From Actinocrinis sp035946395 (lineage in GTDB: Bacteria > Actinomycetota > Actinomycetes > Streptomycetales > Catenulisporaceae), in contig NZ_DASYZI010000113.1 in the NCBI RefSeq assembly GCF_035946395.1, forward strand, positions 1-10,433: 10,433 nucleotides of DNA, given 5' to 3'. Below, one piece after another: positions 1 through 5,685 of the stretch. Within the stretch, counting starts at the first letter, position 1; each line of letters opens with the position of its first letter. The notes under the pieces are model-generated. The model searched no databases. It saw nothing but the letters and a program-made list of their open reading frames with translations, and was not told the origin of the DNA. The position numbers and the translations under genes are program-made.

Positions 1-115
1 TGCCGACATCGTGCCGACGCCGCGGCGGAAAGCGCCGGATGAATCAGGGTGTGATGACGCGAACACGCGGCGGAGTTCCGTCGGTCGCCCAAACGTCCCG
101 CACTGTATACCGGGC

Positions 116-148
116 GTTCACTTTGTCCGGCTCATCGATTCATTTGCG
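116..148 (+). promoter_or_regulatory. Candidate PHO-box-like direct repeat upstream of pstS
   Basis: Two 11-base units, GTTCACTTTGT (116-126) and ATTCATTTGCG (138-148), share a TTCA core exactly 22 bases apart; the 11 bases between them (127-137) are a poor third unit. PhoP-type PHO boxes in Streptomyces are direct repeats of 11-base units beginning GTTCA, so the period and core fit. The site lies about 100 bases before the pstS start, a sensible place for a phosphate-starvation activator. I could not find a convincing -10 hexamer after it, and the middle unit is degenerate, so this is only a candidate. A 10-bp two-copy repeat (GCAGACGTCA at 161-170, GCACACGTCA at 171-180) follows it. Bases 1-115 show no gene that I can support. 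Confidence 0.35.
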
Positions 149-250
149 CTGCCTACGGTCGCAGACGTCAGCACACGTCAGGCTCATGACCGGCCGGCGG
201 CTGCCCTCACGCGTGTGGCAGCACCGGCGAACTCAGGAAGGGACTTCCCC

Positions 251-1384
251 GTGAAGCTCCAGCGGTACGTCGCTGTGACCGGCGCCGGCCTCATCGCCGT
301 CGCCACGCTCGCCGCGTGCGGCTCCAACAACAACACCACGACCGCGAGCAGCTCGTCCGCGCCAGCGTCCGCGGGTGCGTCGTCCTCGGCGTCCTCCGCG
401 ATCTCCTGTGGCAGCGGCACGCTCACCGCGGCCGGGTCGAGTGCGCAGAAGAACGCCATCGACAAGTTCACCAAGGACTACCAGACCGCCTGCTCCGGCG
501 CGACGGTCAACTACAACCCGAGCGGTTCCGGCGCGGGCGTCACGTCGTTCGAGCAGAAGCAGGTCGACTTCGCGGGCTCCGACTTCCCGCTGTCCGGCGC
601 CGACGTGGCGAAGGCCAACGCGCGCTGCACCGGCGGCGAGGCCGTGGACCTGCCGATGGTGCCCGGCGCCATCGCGATCATGTACAACGTCACCAACGTG
701 ACCACTCCGCTGAACCTGTCGGCCGCCAACCTGGCGAAGATCTTCAACGGCAAGATCACCACCTGGGACGACCCGGCGATCACCAAGGACAACCCGGGCG
801 TCACGCTGCCGATGACGAAGATCACCACGTTCCACCGCTCGGACAAGTCCGGCACGTCGTTCAACTTCTCGAACTACCTGAACCAGACCGACGCGGCCGA
901 CTTCCCGGCCAAGGCGAACAAGGTCTGGCCGGGCACCGGCGGCCAGGGTGAGAACGGCTCCTCCGGCGTGGCCCAGGCGGTCAAGACCACCGCCGGCGGC
1001 ATCGGCTACGCGGAGCTGTCCTACGCCTCCTCGAACAACCTTCAGACCGCCAAGGTCGGCAACGCGCAGGGCCAGTTCGTCACGGCCAGCACGGACAACG
1101 CCTCCGCGTTCATCGCCAAGGCGAAGGTCAACCAGAACGGCAACGACATCCAGCTGGCGTTCAACTACGCCTACTCGGACCCGAGCGCCTACCCGGCGGT
1201 CCTGGTGACCTACGAGATCGCCTGCGACAAGGGCAACGACGCGACCCAGCTGCCGCTGATCAAGGGCTTCCTGAGCTACGCGGCCAGCACCACCGCGCAG
1301 GCGGAGCTGCCGGCGGCCGGCTACGTGTCGCTGCCGAGCAACATCCAGTCGCTGGTGGCGACCGCGGTCAACGCTCTGAGCTAA
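251..1384 (+). CDS. pstS: PstS, phosphate-binding lipoprotein of the Pst ABC transporter
   Basis: Periplasmic-type binding protein that captures inorganic phosphate outside the membrane and hands it to the PstC/PstA permease. The start is GTG 251: AGGAAGGG (235-242) lies 8 bases before it, and it puts a lipoprotein signal directly at the N-terminus (basic VKLQR, hydrophobic stretch, lipobox LAAC with Cys23 as lipidation site). The frame stays open upstream to base 11, but that would bury the signal 80 residues inside. A Ser/Ala/Asn/Thr-rich spacer (about 24-52) tethers the domain. Phosphate-contact loops of the family are visible: AAGSSA (60-65), SGSGAG (91-96), GSD (109-111) and RSDKSGT (196-202), plus GGIGYAE (249-255). 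At 377 residues it has the usual length. It is the first gene of the pst cluster; 153 bases with strong hairpins separate it from the permease gene. Family assignment is secure. Confidence 0.97.
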   Translation: MKLQRYVAVTGAGLIAVATLAACGSNNNTTTASSSSAPASAGASSSASSAISCGSGTLTAAGSSAQKNAIDKFTKDYQTACSGATVNYNPSGSGAGVTSFEQKQVDFAGSDFPLSGADVAKANARCTGGEAVDLPMVPGAIAIMYNVTNVTTPLNLSAANLAKIFNGKITTWDDPAITKDNPGVTLPMTKITTFHRSDKSGTSFNFSNYLNQTDAADFPAKANKVWPGTGGQGENGSSGVAQAVKTTAGGIGYAELSYASSNNLQTAKVGNAQGQFVTASTDNASAFIAKAKVNQNGNDIQLAFNYAYSDPSAYPAVLVTYEIACDKGNDATQLPLIKGFLSYAASTTAQAELPAAGYVSLPSNIQSLVATAVNALS

Positions 1385-1403
1385 CCGCCCGAGCCGACGC
1401 AGG

Positions 1404-1418
1404 GTCCGCCCGGCGGAC
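1404..1418 (+). terminator. Short GC hairpin after pstS
   Basis: GTCCGCC (1404-1410) and GGCGGAC (1412-1418) are perfect inverted copies separated by one base, giving a 6-bp stem with a 3-base loop in RNA. It begins 20 bases after the pstS stop and just before a much larger hairpin. No U-run follows. It may protect the 3' end of pstS mRNA or add to partial termination; this role is inferred. Confidence 0.5.
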
Positions 1419-1421
1419 GCG

Positions 1422-1481
1422 AAGCGGGCCCGGCTGCCGTCGCGGTGAGTGATACATCCCGCGGCGGCAGCCGGGCCGCTT
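1422..1481 (+). terminator. Long GC-rich stem-loop between pstS and the permease gene
   Basis: The left arm (1422-1445) and right arm (1459-1481) pair over about 23 bp with one bulged G in the GGG run at 1426-1428 and one G-U pair, closing a 13-base loop (1446-1458). The core arms GCCCGGCTGCCG (1428-1439) and CGGCAGCCGGGC (1465-1476) are perfectly complementary. There is no T-run, so a full intrinsic terminator is less likely than a partial terminator or an RNA-stabilising hairpin. Either would give more PstS than permease, as is common for binding-protein operons. It ends 56 bases before the next start codon. Confidence 0.75.
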
Positions 1482-1537
1482 GAGAACGAAACTCCTCCCG
1501 CAGTACCCACGCCATGAACCGCACCGTCAGGAGAACG

Positions 1538-3571
1538 ATGAGCGGCGAGTCGCCGGCCGTGACGGATTCCTCCGGCCTCCAGGACCCGGACGGCAGTCAG
1601 CGCAAGGGCTCCCCGTCCGCACCGCGCCGCGGCGCCCGCCGTGGGCCCGCCGCCGGGCTGACCGGCAGCTCACGCCGCGGCGACGGCGTGTTCGCCGGGA
1701 TCTCCTGCGGCTCCGCGGTGTTCCTGCTGCTGCTGATGGGAGCGATCGCGGCGTTCCTGGTCACCCAGGCGCTGCACGCGATCAACGCCGACTCGGTCAA
1801 CTTCCTGACCGCCTTCGAGTGGAACCCGGACGACGACCCCTCGGTGTGGGGCGTCGCGCTGGTGGCGTGGGGCACCCTGATCACCTCGCTGTTCGCGCTG
1901 GTGATCGGCGGACCGATCGCGGTGGGCGCGGCCCTGTTCATCAGCCAGTACGCGCCGCGCCGGCTCGCGCAGACGCTCGGCTACGTCGTCGACCTGCTCG
2001 CCGCGGTGCCCTCCGTCGTCTACGGCCTGTGGGGCATCATCTTCCTGGTCCCGCACATGGGCGGGGTCTCCCAGGTCGTCTCCGACGTGCTCGGCTGGAT
2101 CCCGATCTTCCACTACGACGGATCGCCGTCGCCCCGCTCGGTGTTCGCCGCCGGCATCGTGCTGGCCATCATGATCCTGCCGATCATCGCAGCGATCTCC
2201 CGCGAGGTGTTCCTACAGACGCCCCGGGAGAATATCGAGGCCGCGTACGCGCTCGGCGCGACCAAGTGGGAGATGATCCGGCTGGCCGTGCTGCCCTACG
2301 GCCGCTCCGGAGTGATCAGCGCGATCGTGCTCGGCTTCGGCCGGGCGCTCGGCGAGACCATCGCGGCGGCCATGGTGCTCTCGCAGACCACGAACTTCTT
2401 CGACCACTTCCTCCAGCCGGGCGGCAACACCATCGCGGCGAACATCGCCGTGCAGTTCAAGAACGCCTTCGATGTCGGCCGCGGCGCGCTGATCGCCTCC
2501 GGCCTCGTGCTGTTCGTGATGACCCTGCTGGTCAACTACCTGGCCCGGTGGATCGCCCGGCGCGGCCAGATCCGCGACGACGTGACGCCGGGCAAGGCGA
2601 CCGCCGCCGAGACGGCCGAGGCCGCTGAAGAGAGCCCGGTCGAGGCCTTCCAGCACAAGGCGATCAACCCGCACGACGCGCACCGGGACGACGTGCTGCG
2701 CGCCAGTTCGCTCAGCTCGGTCGCGGCCGGCCGCCGGATCACCGACCTGCTGGCGCGCGGCGGCGTGATCCTGGCGTTCCTGCTCGCGGTGCTGCCGCTG
2801 GTCTCGGTTCTGTGGCTGGTGATCAGCAACGGCGCCAAGGACTTCAACGGCTACTTCTTGCAGCACTCGATGCGTAACATCGCCGAGTCCGACGTCGGCG
2901 GCGGCGCGTACCACGCGATCCTGGGCACGCTGGAGCAGGTGGGCCTCGCCACCGCGATCGCCGTGCCGATCGGCGTGCTGGTCGCGATCTACCTGGTCGA
3001 GTACGGCCGCGGCTGGATGGCCCGCGCGGTGACCTTCTTCGTGGACGTCATGATGGGCCTGCCCTCGATCGTCGCGGGCCTGTTCATCCTGTCCCTGTGG
3101 ATCATCGCCTTCGGGTTCAAGGCCTCCGGTTTCGCCGGGTCGCTGGCACTGCTGATCCTGATGCTGCCGCTGGTGATCCGGTCCAGCGAGGAGATGCTCA
3201 AACTGGTGCCGCACGCGCTGCGCGAGGCCTCCTACGCGCTGGGGGTGTCCAGGTGGCGCACCATCCTGCGGATCGTGGTGCCCACCGCGCTGCCCGGCAT
3301 CGTCACCGGCGTCATGCTCGGCATCGCGCGCATCATGGGCGAGACCGCGCCGGTCCTGCTGGTGGTCGGCTTCACCTCGTCGATCAACGGCAACCCGTTC
3401 CAGGGCGCGCAGGGCTCGCTGCCGTACTTCATCTTCAACGAGGCGACCCAGCCGTATCAGCCCGCGATCGACCGGGCCTGGGCCGGGGCGCTGACCCTGA
3501 TCCTGATCATCATGATCCTCAACCTGGCCGCGCGGCTCCTCGCGTGGTGGAAGAGGCCCGGCCGGGCCTGA
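1538..3571 (+). CDS. pstC/pstA: PstC-PstA fusion: both phosphate ABC permease subunits in one protein
   Basis: Membrane channel of the phosphate importer. The family normally has two separate proteins of about 300-350 residues; here one uninterrupted frame of 677 residues encodes both. The N-terminal half (about 1-341) is PstC: basic Ser/Gly/Arg-rich leader (1-49), membrane segments near 57-77, 106-128, 148-170, 202-222, 257-280 and 317-337, and the ABC-contact EAA loop at 223-255 (EAAYALGATKWEMIRLAVLP, 234-253). The C-terminal half (about 406-677) is PstA: segments near 409-430, 462-487, 496-526, 532-549, 584-610 and 648-670, with a second EAA loop at 550-583 (EASYALGVSRWRTILRIVVP, 563-582). 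An Ala/Glu-rich hydrophilic linker (342-405) joins them, with both joined ends expected in the cytoplasm. ATG 1538 is chosen because AGGAG (1529-1533) precedes it; an in-frame ATG at 1514 lacks a ribosome site. The fusion itself is seen directly. Confidence 0.95.
   Translation: MSGESPAVTDSSGLQDPDGSQRKGSPSAPRRGARRGPAAGLTGSSRRGDGVFAGISCGSAVFLLLLMGAIAAFLVTQALHAINADSVNFLTAFEWNPDDDPSVWGVALVAWGTLITSLFALVIGGPIAVGAALFISQYAPRRLAQTLGYVVDLLAAVPSVVYGLWGIIFLVPHMGGVSQVVSDVLGWIPIFHYDGSPSPRSVFAAGIVLAIMILPIIAAISREVFLQTPRENIEAAYALGATKWEMIRLAVLPYGRSGVISAIVLGFGRALGETIAAAMVLSQTTNFFDHFLQPGGNTIAANIAVQFKNAFDVGRGALIASGLVLFVMTLLVNYLARWIARRGQIRDDVTPGKATAAETAEAAEESPVEAFQHKAINPHDAHRDDVLRASSLSSVAAGRRITDLLARGGVILAFLLAVLPLVSVLWLVISNGAKDFNGYFLQHSMRNIAESDVGGGAYHAILGTLEQVGLATAIAVPIGVLVAIYLVEYGRGWMARAVTFFVDVMMGLPSIVAGLFILSLWIIAFGFKASGFAGSLALLILMLPLVIRSSEEMLKLVPHALREASYALGVSRWRTILRIVVPTALPGIVTGVMLGIARIMGETAPVLLVVGFTSSINGNPFQGAQGSLPYFIFNEATQPYQPAIDRAWAGALTLILIIMILNLAARLLAWWKRPGRA
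3554..3569 (+). other. 16-bp perfect palindrome at the end of pstC/pstA
   Basis: AGGCCCGGCCGGGCCT is its own reverse complement and ends on the first base of the TGA stop (3569-3571). In RNA it could form a 6-bp stem with a 4-base loop. It may mark an mRNA processing or pause point before the downstream regulator gene; with such GC-rich DNA it could also be chance. Confidence 0.4.
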
Positions 3572-3628
3572 CCCGACCGGCGTACGCACCCGAACGACGG
3601 CACGGCTCGCCACAGCCCCGCAGACGAC

Positions 3629-3646
3629 ATCCACCGAATCCACCGA
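3629..3646 (+). repeat. Two-copy 9-bp direct repeat upstream of the winged-helix gene
   Basis: ATCCACCGA occurs twice without a gap (3629-3637 and 3638-3646), about 40 bases before the start at 3685. It lies in the 113-base gap after pstC/pstA, where an internal promoter or a regulator site could be. The 9-base period does not fit the 11-base PHO box, so I do not call it one. Function unknown. Confidence 0.4.
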
Positions 3647-3684
3647 CACCCATCCGACCCGACGAAGCGGAACGAGGAGCCACG

Positions 3685-4071
3685 ATGGCGACGAGGACGA
3701 ACCCCCGTCACCCGATCGATCGCAGCGCCTACGTCCCCGTCGCGCCGCAGACGCTCGGCAGACTGCGGCTGCTGACCGTCGGAACGGTGGAGCTCAACCT
3801 CGACGGCATGGCGGCGCGGGTCGGCGGTCACAGCGTGCGGATGGCGCCGAAGGAGTTCGAGCTGCTGGCCACGCTGATGGAGAACGCCGGCCGGCTGCTG
3901 ACCCGCAGGCAGCTGCTCGACGCGGTGTGGGGCGAGGGATACCCGGACCGCAACAAGACGCTCGACGTGCACATACGGCGGCTTCGCCGACACCTGGAGA
4001 TCGACCCGGACGCGTACGCCCGGATGCGCACCGTGCGCGGCCTGGGCTACGTGTTCGACATCGGCGACTAA
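3685..4071 (+). CDS. Stand-alone PhoB/OmpR-type winged-helix DNA-binding protein
   Basis: A 128-residue protein that matches only the C-terminal effector domain of OmpR/PhoB-family response regulators. Helix 1 and the KEF motif (KEFELLATLMENAGRLLTR, 56-74), helix 2 (RQLLDAVWG, 75-83), recognition helix (TLDVHIRRLRRHLE, 92-105) and the beta-wing (TVRGLGYVFD, 116-125) are all present and closely resemble PhoB/PhoP/RegX3 effector domains. There is no receiver domain: no phosphorylatable Asp, and only about 50 residues precede the domain, with a short beta-strand scaffold near 27-48. The start ATG 3685 has GAGGAG (3674-3679) 5 bases upstream. It sits between the permease and ATPase genes of the phosphate transporter, 18 bases before pstB, so it is probably co-transcribed and may regulate the locus or titrate a PhoP-type site. 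That role is inferred; regulation would have to be by amount, partner or ligand, not by classical phosphotransfer. Confidence 0.92.
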   Translation: MATRTNPRHPIDRSAYVPVAPQTLGRLRLLTVGTVELNLDGMAARVGGHSVRMAPKEFELLATLMENAGRLLTRRQLLDAVWGEGYPDRNKTLDVHIRRLRRHLEIDPDAYARMRTVRGLGYVFDIGD

Positions 4072-4089
4072 CGAAGGAAGAAGCACACG

Positions 4090-4866
4090 ATGGCCAAGCG
4101 GATCGACGTCTCCGGGATGTCCGCCTACTACGGCGGCTTCAAGGCGATCGACGACATCAGCCTGACGGTCGAGCCGCGCACGGTGACCGCTTTCATCGGC
4201 CCGTCCGGTTGCGGCAAGTCCACGGTGCTGCGCACCCTCAACCGGATGCACGAGGTGATCCCGGGCGCGCGGGTCGAGGGCAAGGTGCTGCTCGACGACG
4301 TGGACCTCTACGGCGCCGGCATCGACCCGGTCGCGGTGCGGCGCACCGTCGGCATGGTCTTCCAGCGGCCGAACCCCTTCCCCACGATGTCGATCTACGA
4401 CAACGTCGCCGCCGGGCTGCGCCTGAACGGGCTCAAACACAAGGGCGACATGAACAATCTGGTGGAGAACTCGCTGCGCGGCGCGAACCTGTGGGAAGAG
4501 GTCAAGGACCGGCTGCACAAGCCGGGCGCGGGCCTGTCCGGCGGTCAGCAGCAGCGCCTGTGCATCGCGCGCGCCATCGCCGTCTCCCCCGACGTGCTGC
4601 TGATGGACGAGCCCTGCTCGGCGCTCGACCCGATCTCCACCCTCGCCATCGAGGACCTGATCGCGCAGCTGAAGGCCGAGTACACCATCGTCATCGTCAC
4701 GCACAACATGCAGCAGGCCGCACGGGTCTCGGACCGCACCGCGTTCTTCAACATCGCCGGCACCGGCCAGCCCGGCAAGCTGATCGAGATCGACGACACC
4801 GCGCGGATCTTCGCCAACCCGACCCAGCGCGCCACCGAGGACTACATCACCGGCCGCTTCGGCTGA
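4090..4866 (+). CDS. pstB: PstB, ATPase of the phosphate ABC transporter
   Basis: Cytoplasmic ATPase that powers phosphate import through PstC/PstA by docking on their EAA loops. All ABC signatures are present in 258 residues, the normal PstB length: Walker A GPSGCGKST (37-45), Q-loop Q92, signature LSGGQQQR (149-156), Walker B VLLMDEP (169-175), D-loop SALD (177-180) and switch His205. PstB-specific features include NRMHEVIPGARVEG (51-64), FQRPNPFP (91-98) and the C-terminal DYITGRFG. The start ATG 4090 is preceded by AGGAAGAAG (4075-4083). It follows the winged-helix gene by 18 bases and is the last pst gene; no phoU follows, and the next gene appears to have its own promoter. Confidence 0.97.
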   Translation: MAKRIDVSGMSAYYGGFKAIDDISLTVEPRTVTAFIGPSGCGKSTVLRTLNRMHEVIPGARVEGKVLLDDVDLYGAGIDPVAVRRTVGMVFQRPNPFPTMSIYDNVAAGLRLNGLKHKGDMNNLVENSLRGANLWEEVKDRLHKPGAGLSGGQQQRLCIARAIAVSPDVLLMDEPCSALDPISTLAIEDLIAQLKAEYTIVIVTHNMQQAARVSDRTAFFNIAGTGQPGKLIEIDDTARIFANPTQRATEDYITGRFG

Positions 4867-4898
4867 TCGGGGCCCTGGCAAGCCAGTACAGTAACCGA
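4863..4898 (+). promoter_or_regulatory. Probable leaderless promoter with palindrome for the MarR gene
   Basis: TACAGT (4887-4892) fits an actinobacterial -10 box and lies 6 bases before ATG 4899, where no ribosome-binding sequence is visible; this spacing is typical of leaderless transcripts. CTGATC (4863-4868), 18 bases further up and overlapping the pstB stop codon, is a weak -35. The spacer carries CTGGC-AA-GCCAG (4875-4886), a 12-base palindrome touching the -10 box, which is where a MarR dimer could sit to repress its own gene. Inferred from sequence only. Confidence 0.45.
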
Positions 4899-5528
4899 AT
4901 GACGACCACATCGGCCGTTCCTGCGCCAGACGTGCCAGGGGAGACCGCGACGACGGGTACGGACTCCAGTGTTCCGGATCCGACGGTTATGGACTCCACA
5001 GCTACGGGCTCCGCAGTTCCAAATTCCACAGCTCCAGACTCCGCTGTTACGGAATCCACTGTCACGGAACCCACTGGGTCCGACGCGTACACGCTGACCG
5101 ATGTCGTCGCCCGGCTGCGCCGCGTGCTGCGCACGAGTATCCGGGCCGACTATCCATGGGAAGCACTGCCCATGGCGCAGGTCGAACTCCTCCAGTCGCT
5201 CGCGGACTCCGCACCGGCCCGAGTCGGCGACCTCGCGACCCGGCTGCGCTTGGCCCCGTCCACAGTCAGCGGGCTGATCAGCCAGATGATGGCCTCGGGC
5301 CTGGTCGAGCGGGGCACCAACCGCAGCGACCGTCGGGTGGCCGTGGTGGAGCTGAGCGCGGACGGCAAACGTCAGCTCGCCGGCTGGCACACCGCGCACC
5401 GCGACCGGATCGCCACCGCGCTGGGCGAACTCGACCCCCAGGACCGGACGGCGATCGACGCCGCGCTGCCCGCGCTCTCCCGGCTGGTGGACCGACTGGC
5501 CGAACCCCGCCGGGACGGCCGCGGCTAG
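4899..5528 (+). CDS. MarR-family transcriptional regulator with repetitive N-terminal tail
   Basis: A 209-residue regulator, dimeric and DNA-binding by family. The conserved part (about 64-205) is a MarR fold: dimer helix (YTLTDVVARLRRVLRTSIRA, 64-83), winged helix-turn-helix with RVGDLATRLRLAPSTVSGLI (108-127) as helix plus recognition helix, wing with the family's DRR motif (VERGTNRSDRRVAVVELS, 136-153), and C-terminal dimer helices (about 167-204). The first 61 residues are different: a Ser/Thr/Pro/Ala/Val-rich tail that from 22 to 61 is built of five-residue repeats of the type [D/E/N/G]-[S/P]-[T/A/S]-[A/V]-[T/P]. MarR proteins are usually about 140-160 residues, so the tail is extra. ATG 4899 is chosen from the -10 box just upstream; the tail keeps the frame open with no stop. 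Ligand and targets are unknown. A neighbouring GNAT gene on the same strand is a possible target. Confidence 0.85.
   Translation: MTTTSAVPAPDVPGETATTGTDSSVPDPTVMDSTATGSAVPNSTAPDSAVTESTVTEPTGSDAYTLTDVVARLRRVLRTSIRADYPWEALPMAQVELLQSLADSAPARVGDLATRLRLAPSTVSGLISQMMASGLVERGTNRSDRRVAVVELSADGKRQLAGWHTAHRDRIATALGELDPQDRTAIDAALPALSRLVDRLAEPRRDGRG
4962..5081 (+). repeat. In-frame 15-bp tandem repeat, about 8 degenerate copies
   Basis: Starting at 4962, 15-base units of the form GAC-TCC-(aca)-GCT-(acg) follow one another, for example GACTCCACAGCTACG (4992-5006) and GACTCCGCTGTTACG (5037-5051). They encode the pentapeptides DSSVP, DPTVM, DSTAT, GSAVP, NSTAP, DSAVT, ESTVT, EPTGS. Codon use (GTT, ACA, GCT, CCA) is richer in A/T than in neighbouring genes. 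Since 15 is a multiple of three, copy-number change would leave the MarR domain in frame. Confidence 0.8.
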
Positions 5529-5548
5529 GGCGTGCGGTCCGCGCCGCC

Positions 5549-5587
5549 GAGCCAGGTTGCAGAGCCCAGTCGCCGAGCCGAGTCGCC
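5549..5587 (+). repeat. 13-bp tandem repeat, three copies, in the MarR-GNAT gap
   Basis: GAGCCAGGTTGCA (5549-5561), GAGCCCAGTCGCC (5562-5574) and GAGCCGAGTCGCC (5575-5587) follow without gaps; copies 2 and 3 differ at one base. A looser copy, GCCCAGTCGTCCC (5599-5611), follows after 11 bases. It lies 21 bases after the MarR stop and upstream of the GNAT promoter. Function unknown. Confidence 0.65.
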
Positions 5588-5671
5588 GAACGGACGCAGC
5601 CCAGTCGTCCCGCGCCCATCCCGCATCCATCCCGCGCCTGTCCTCGCCGGAAATCCGGTTGCGGACCTTCC

Positions 5672-5677
5672 TAGACT
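5672..5677 (+). promoter_or_regulatory. -10 box for the GNAT gene (leaderless)
   Basis: TAGACT is a strong actinobacterial -10 hexamer and lies 8 bases before GTG 5686. There is no ribosome-binding sequence before that GTG, so a leaderless mRNA starting at or next to the GTG is the simplest reading. I see no clear -35. This site decides the start of the GNAT gene. Confidence 0.5.
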
Positions 5678-5685
5678 CACGTCCT

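Noticed and set aside
11..250. Upstream extension of the pstS reading frame
   Set aside because: It would hide the lipoprotein signal and lipobox 80 residues inside and has no ribosome site; it also covers the likely promoter.
1422..1481. Riboswitch between pstS and pstC/pstA
   Set aside because: Only simple stem-loops are seen, without the multi-helix core of any riboswitch class I know.
1514..1537. Earlier ATG for the PstC-PstA fusion
   Set aside because: No ribosome site precedes 1514, whereas AGGAG sits before ATG 1538.
2640..2760. A separate internal start for PstA
   Set aside because: No ribosome-binding sequence is visible before candidate GTG codons in the linker and there is no stop codon separating the halves, so a fusion is the direct reading.
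3457..4911. Long antisense open frames across pstB and the winged-helix gene
   Set aside because: Long stop-free frames are expected opposite genes in GC-rich DNA; translations are Arg/Gly/His-rich without domain features.
5557..5685. Longer GNAT start at 5557
   Set aside because: The added 43 residues cover the 13-bp repeat and the promoter-like TAGACT, and have no ribosome site.
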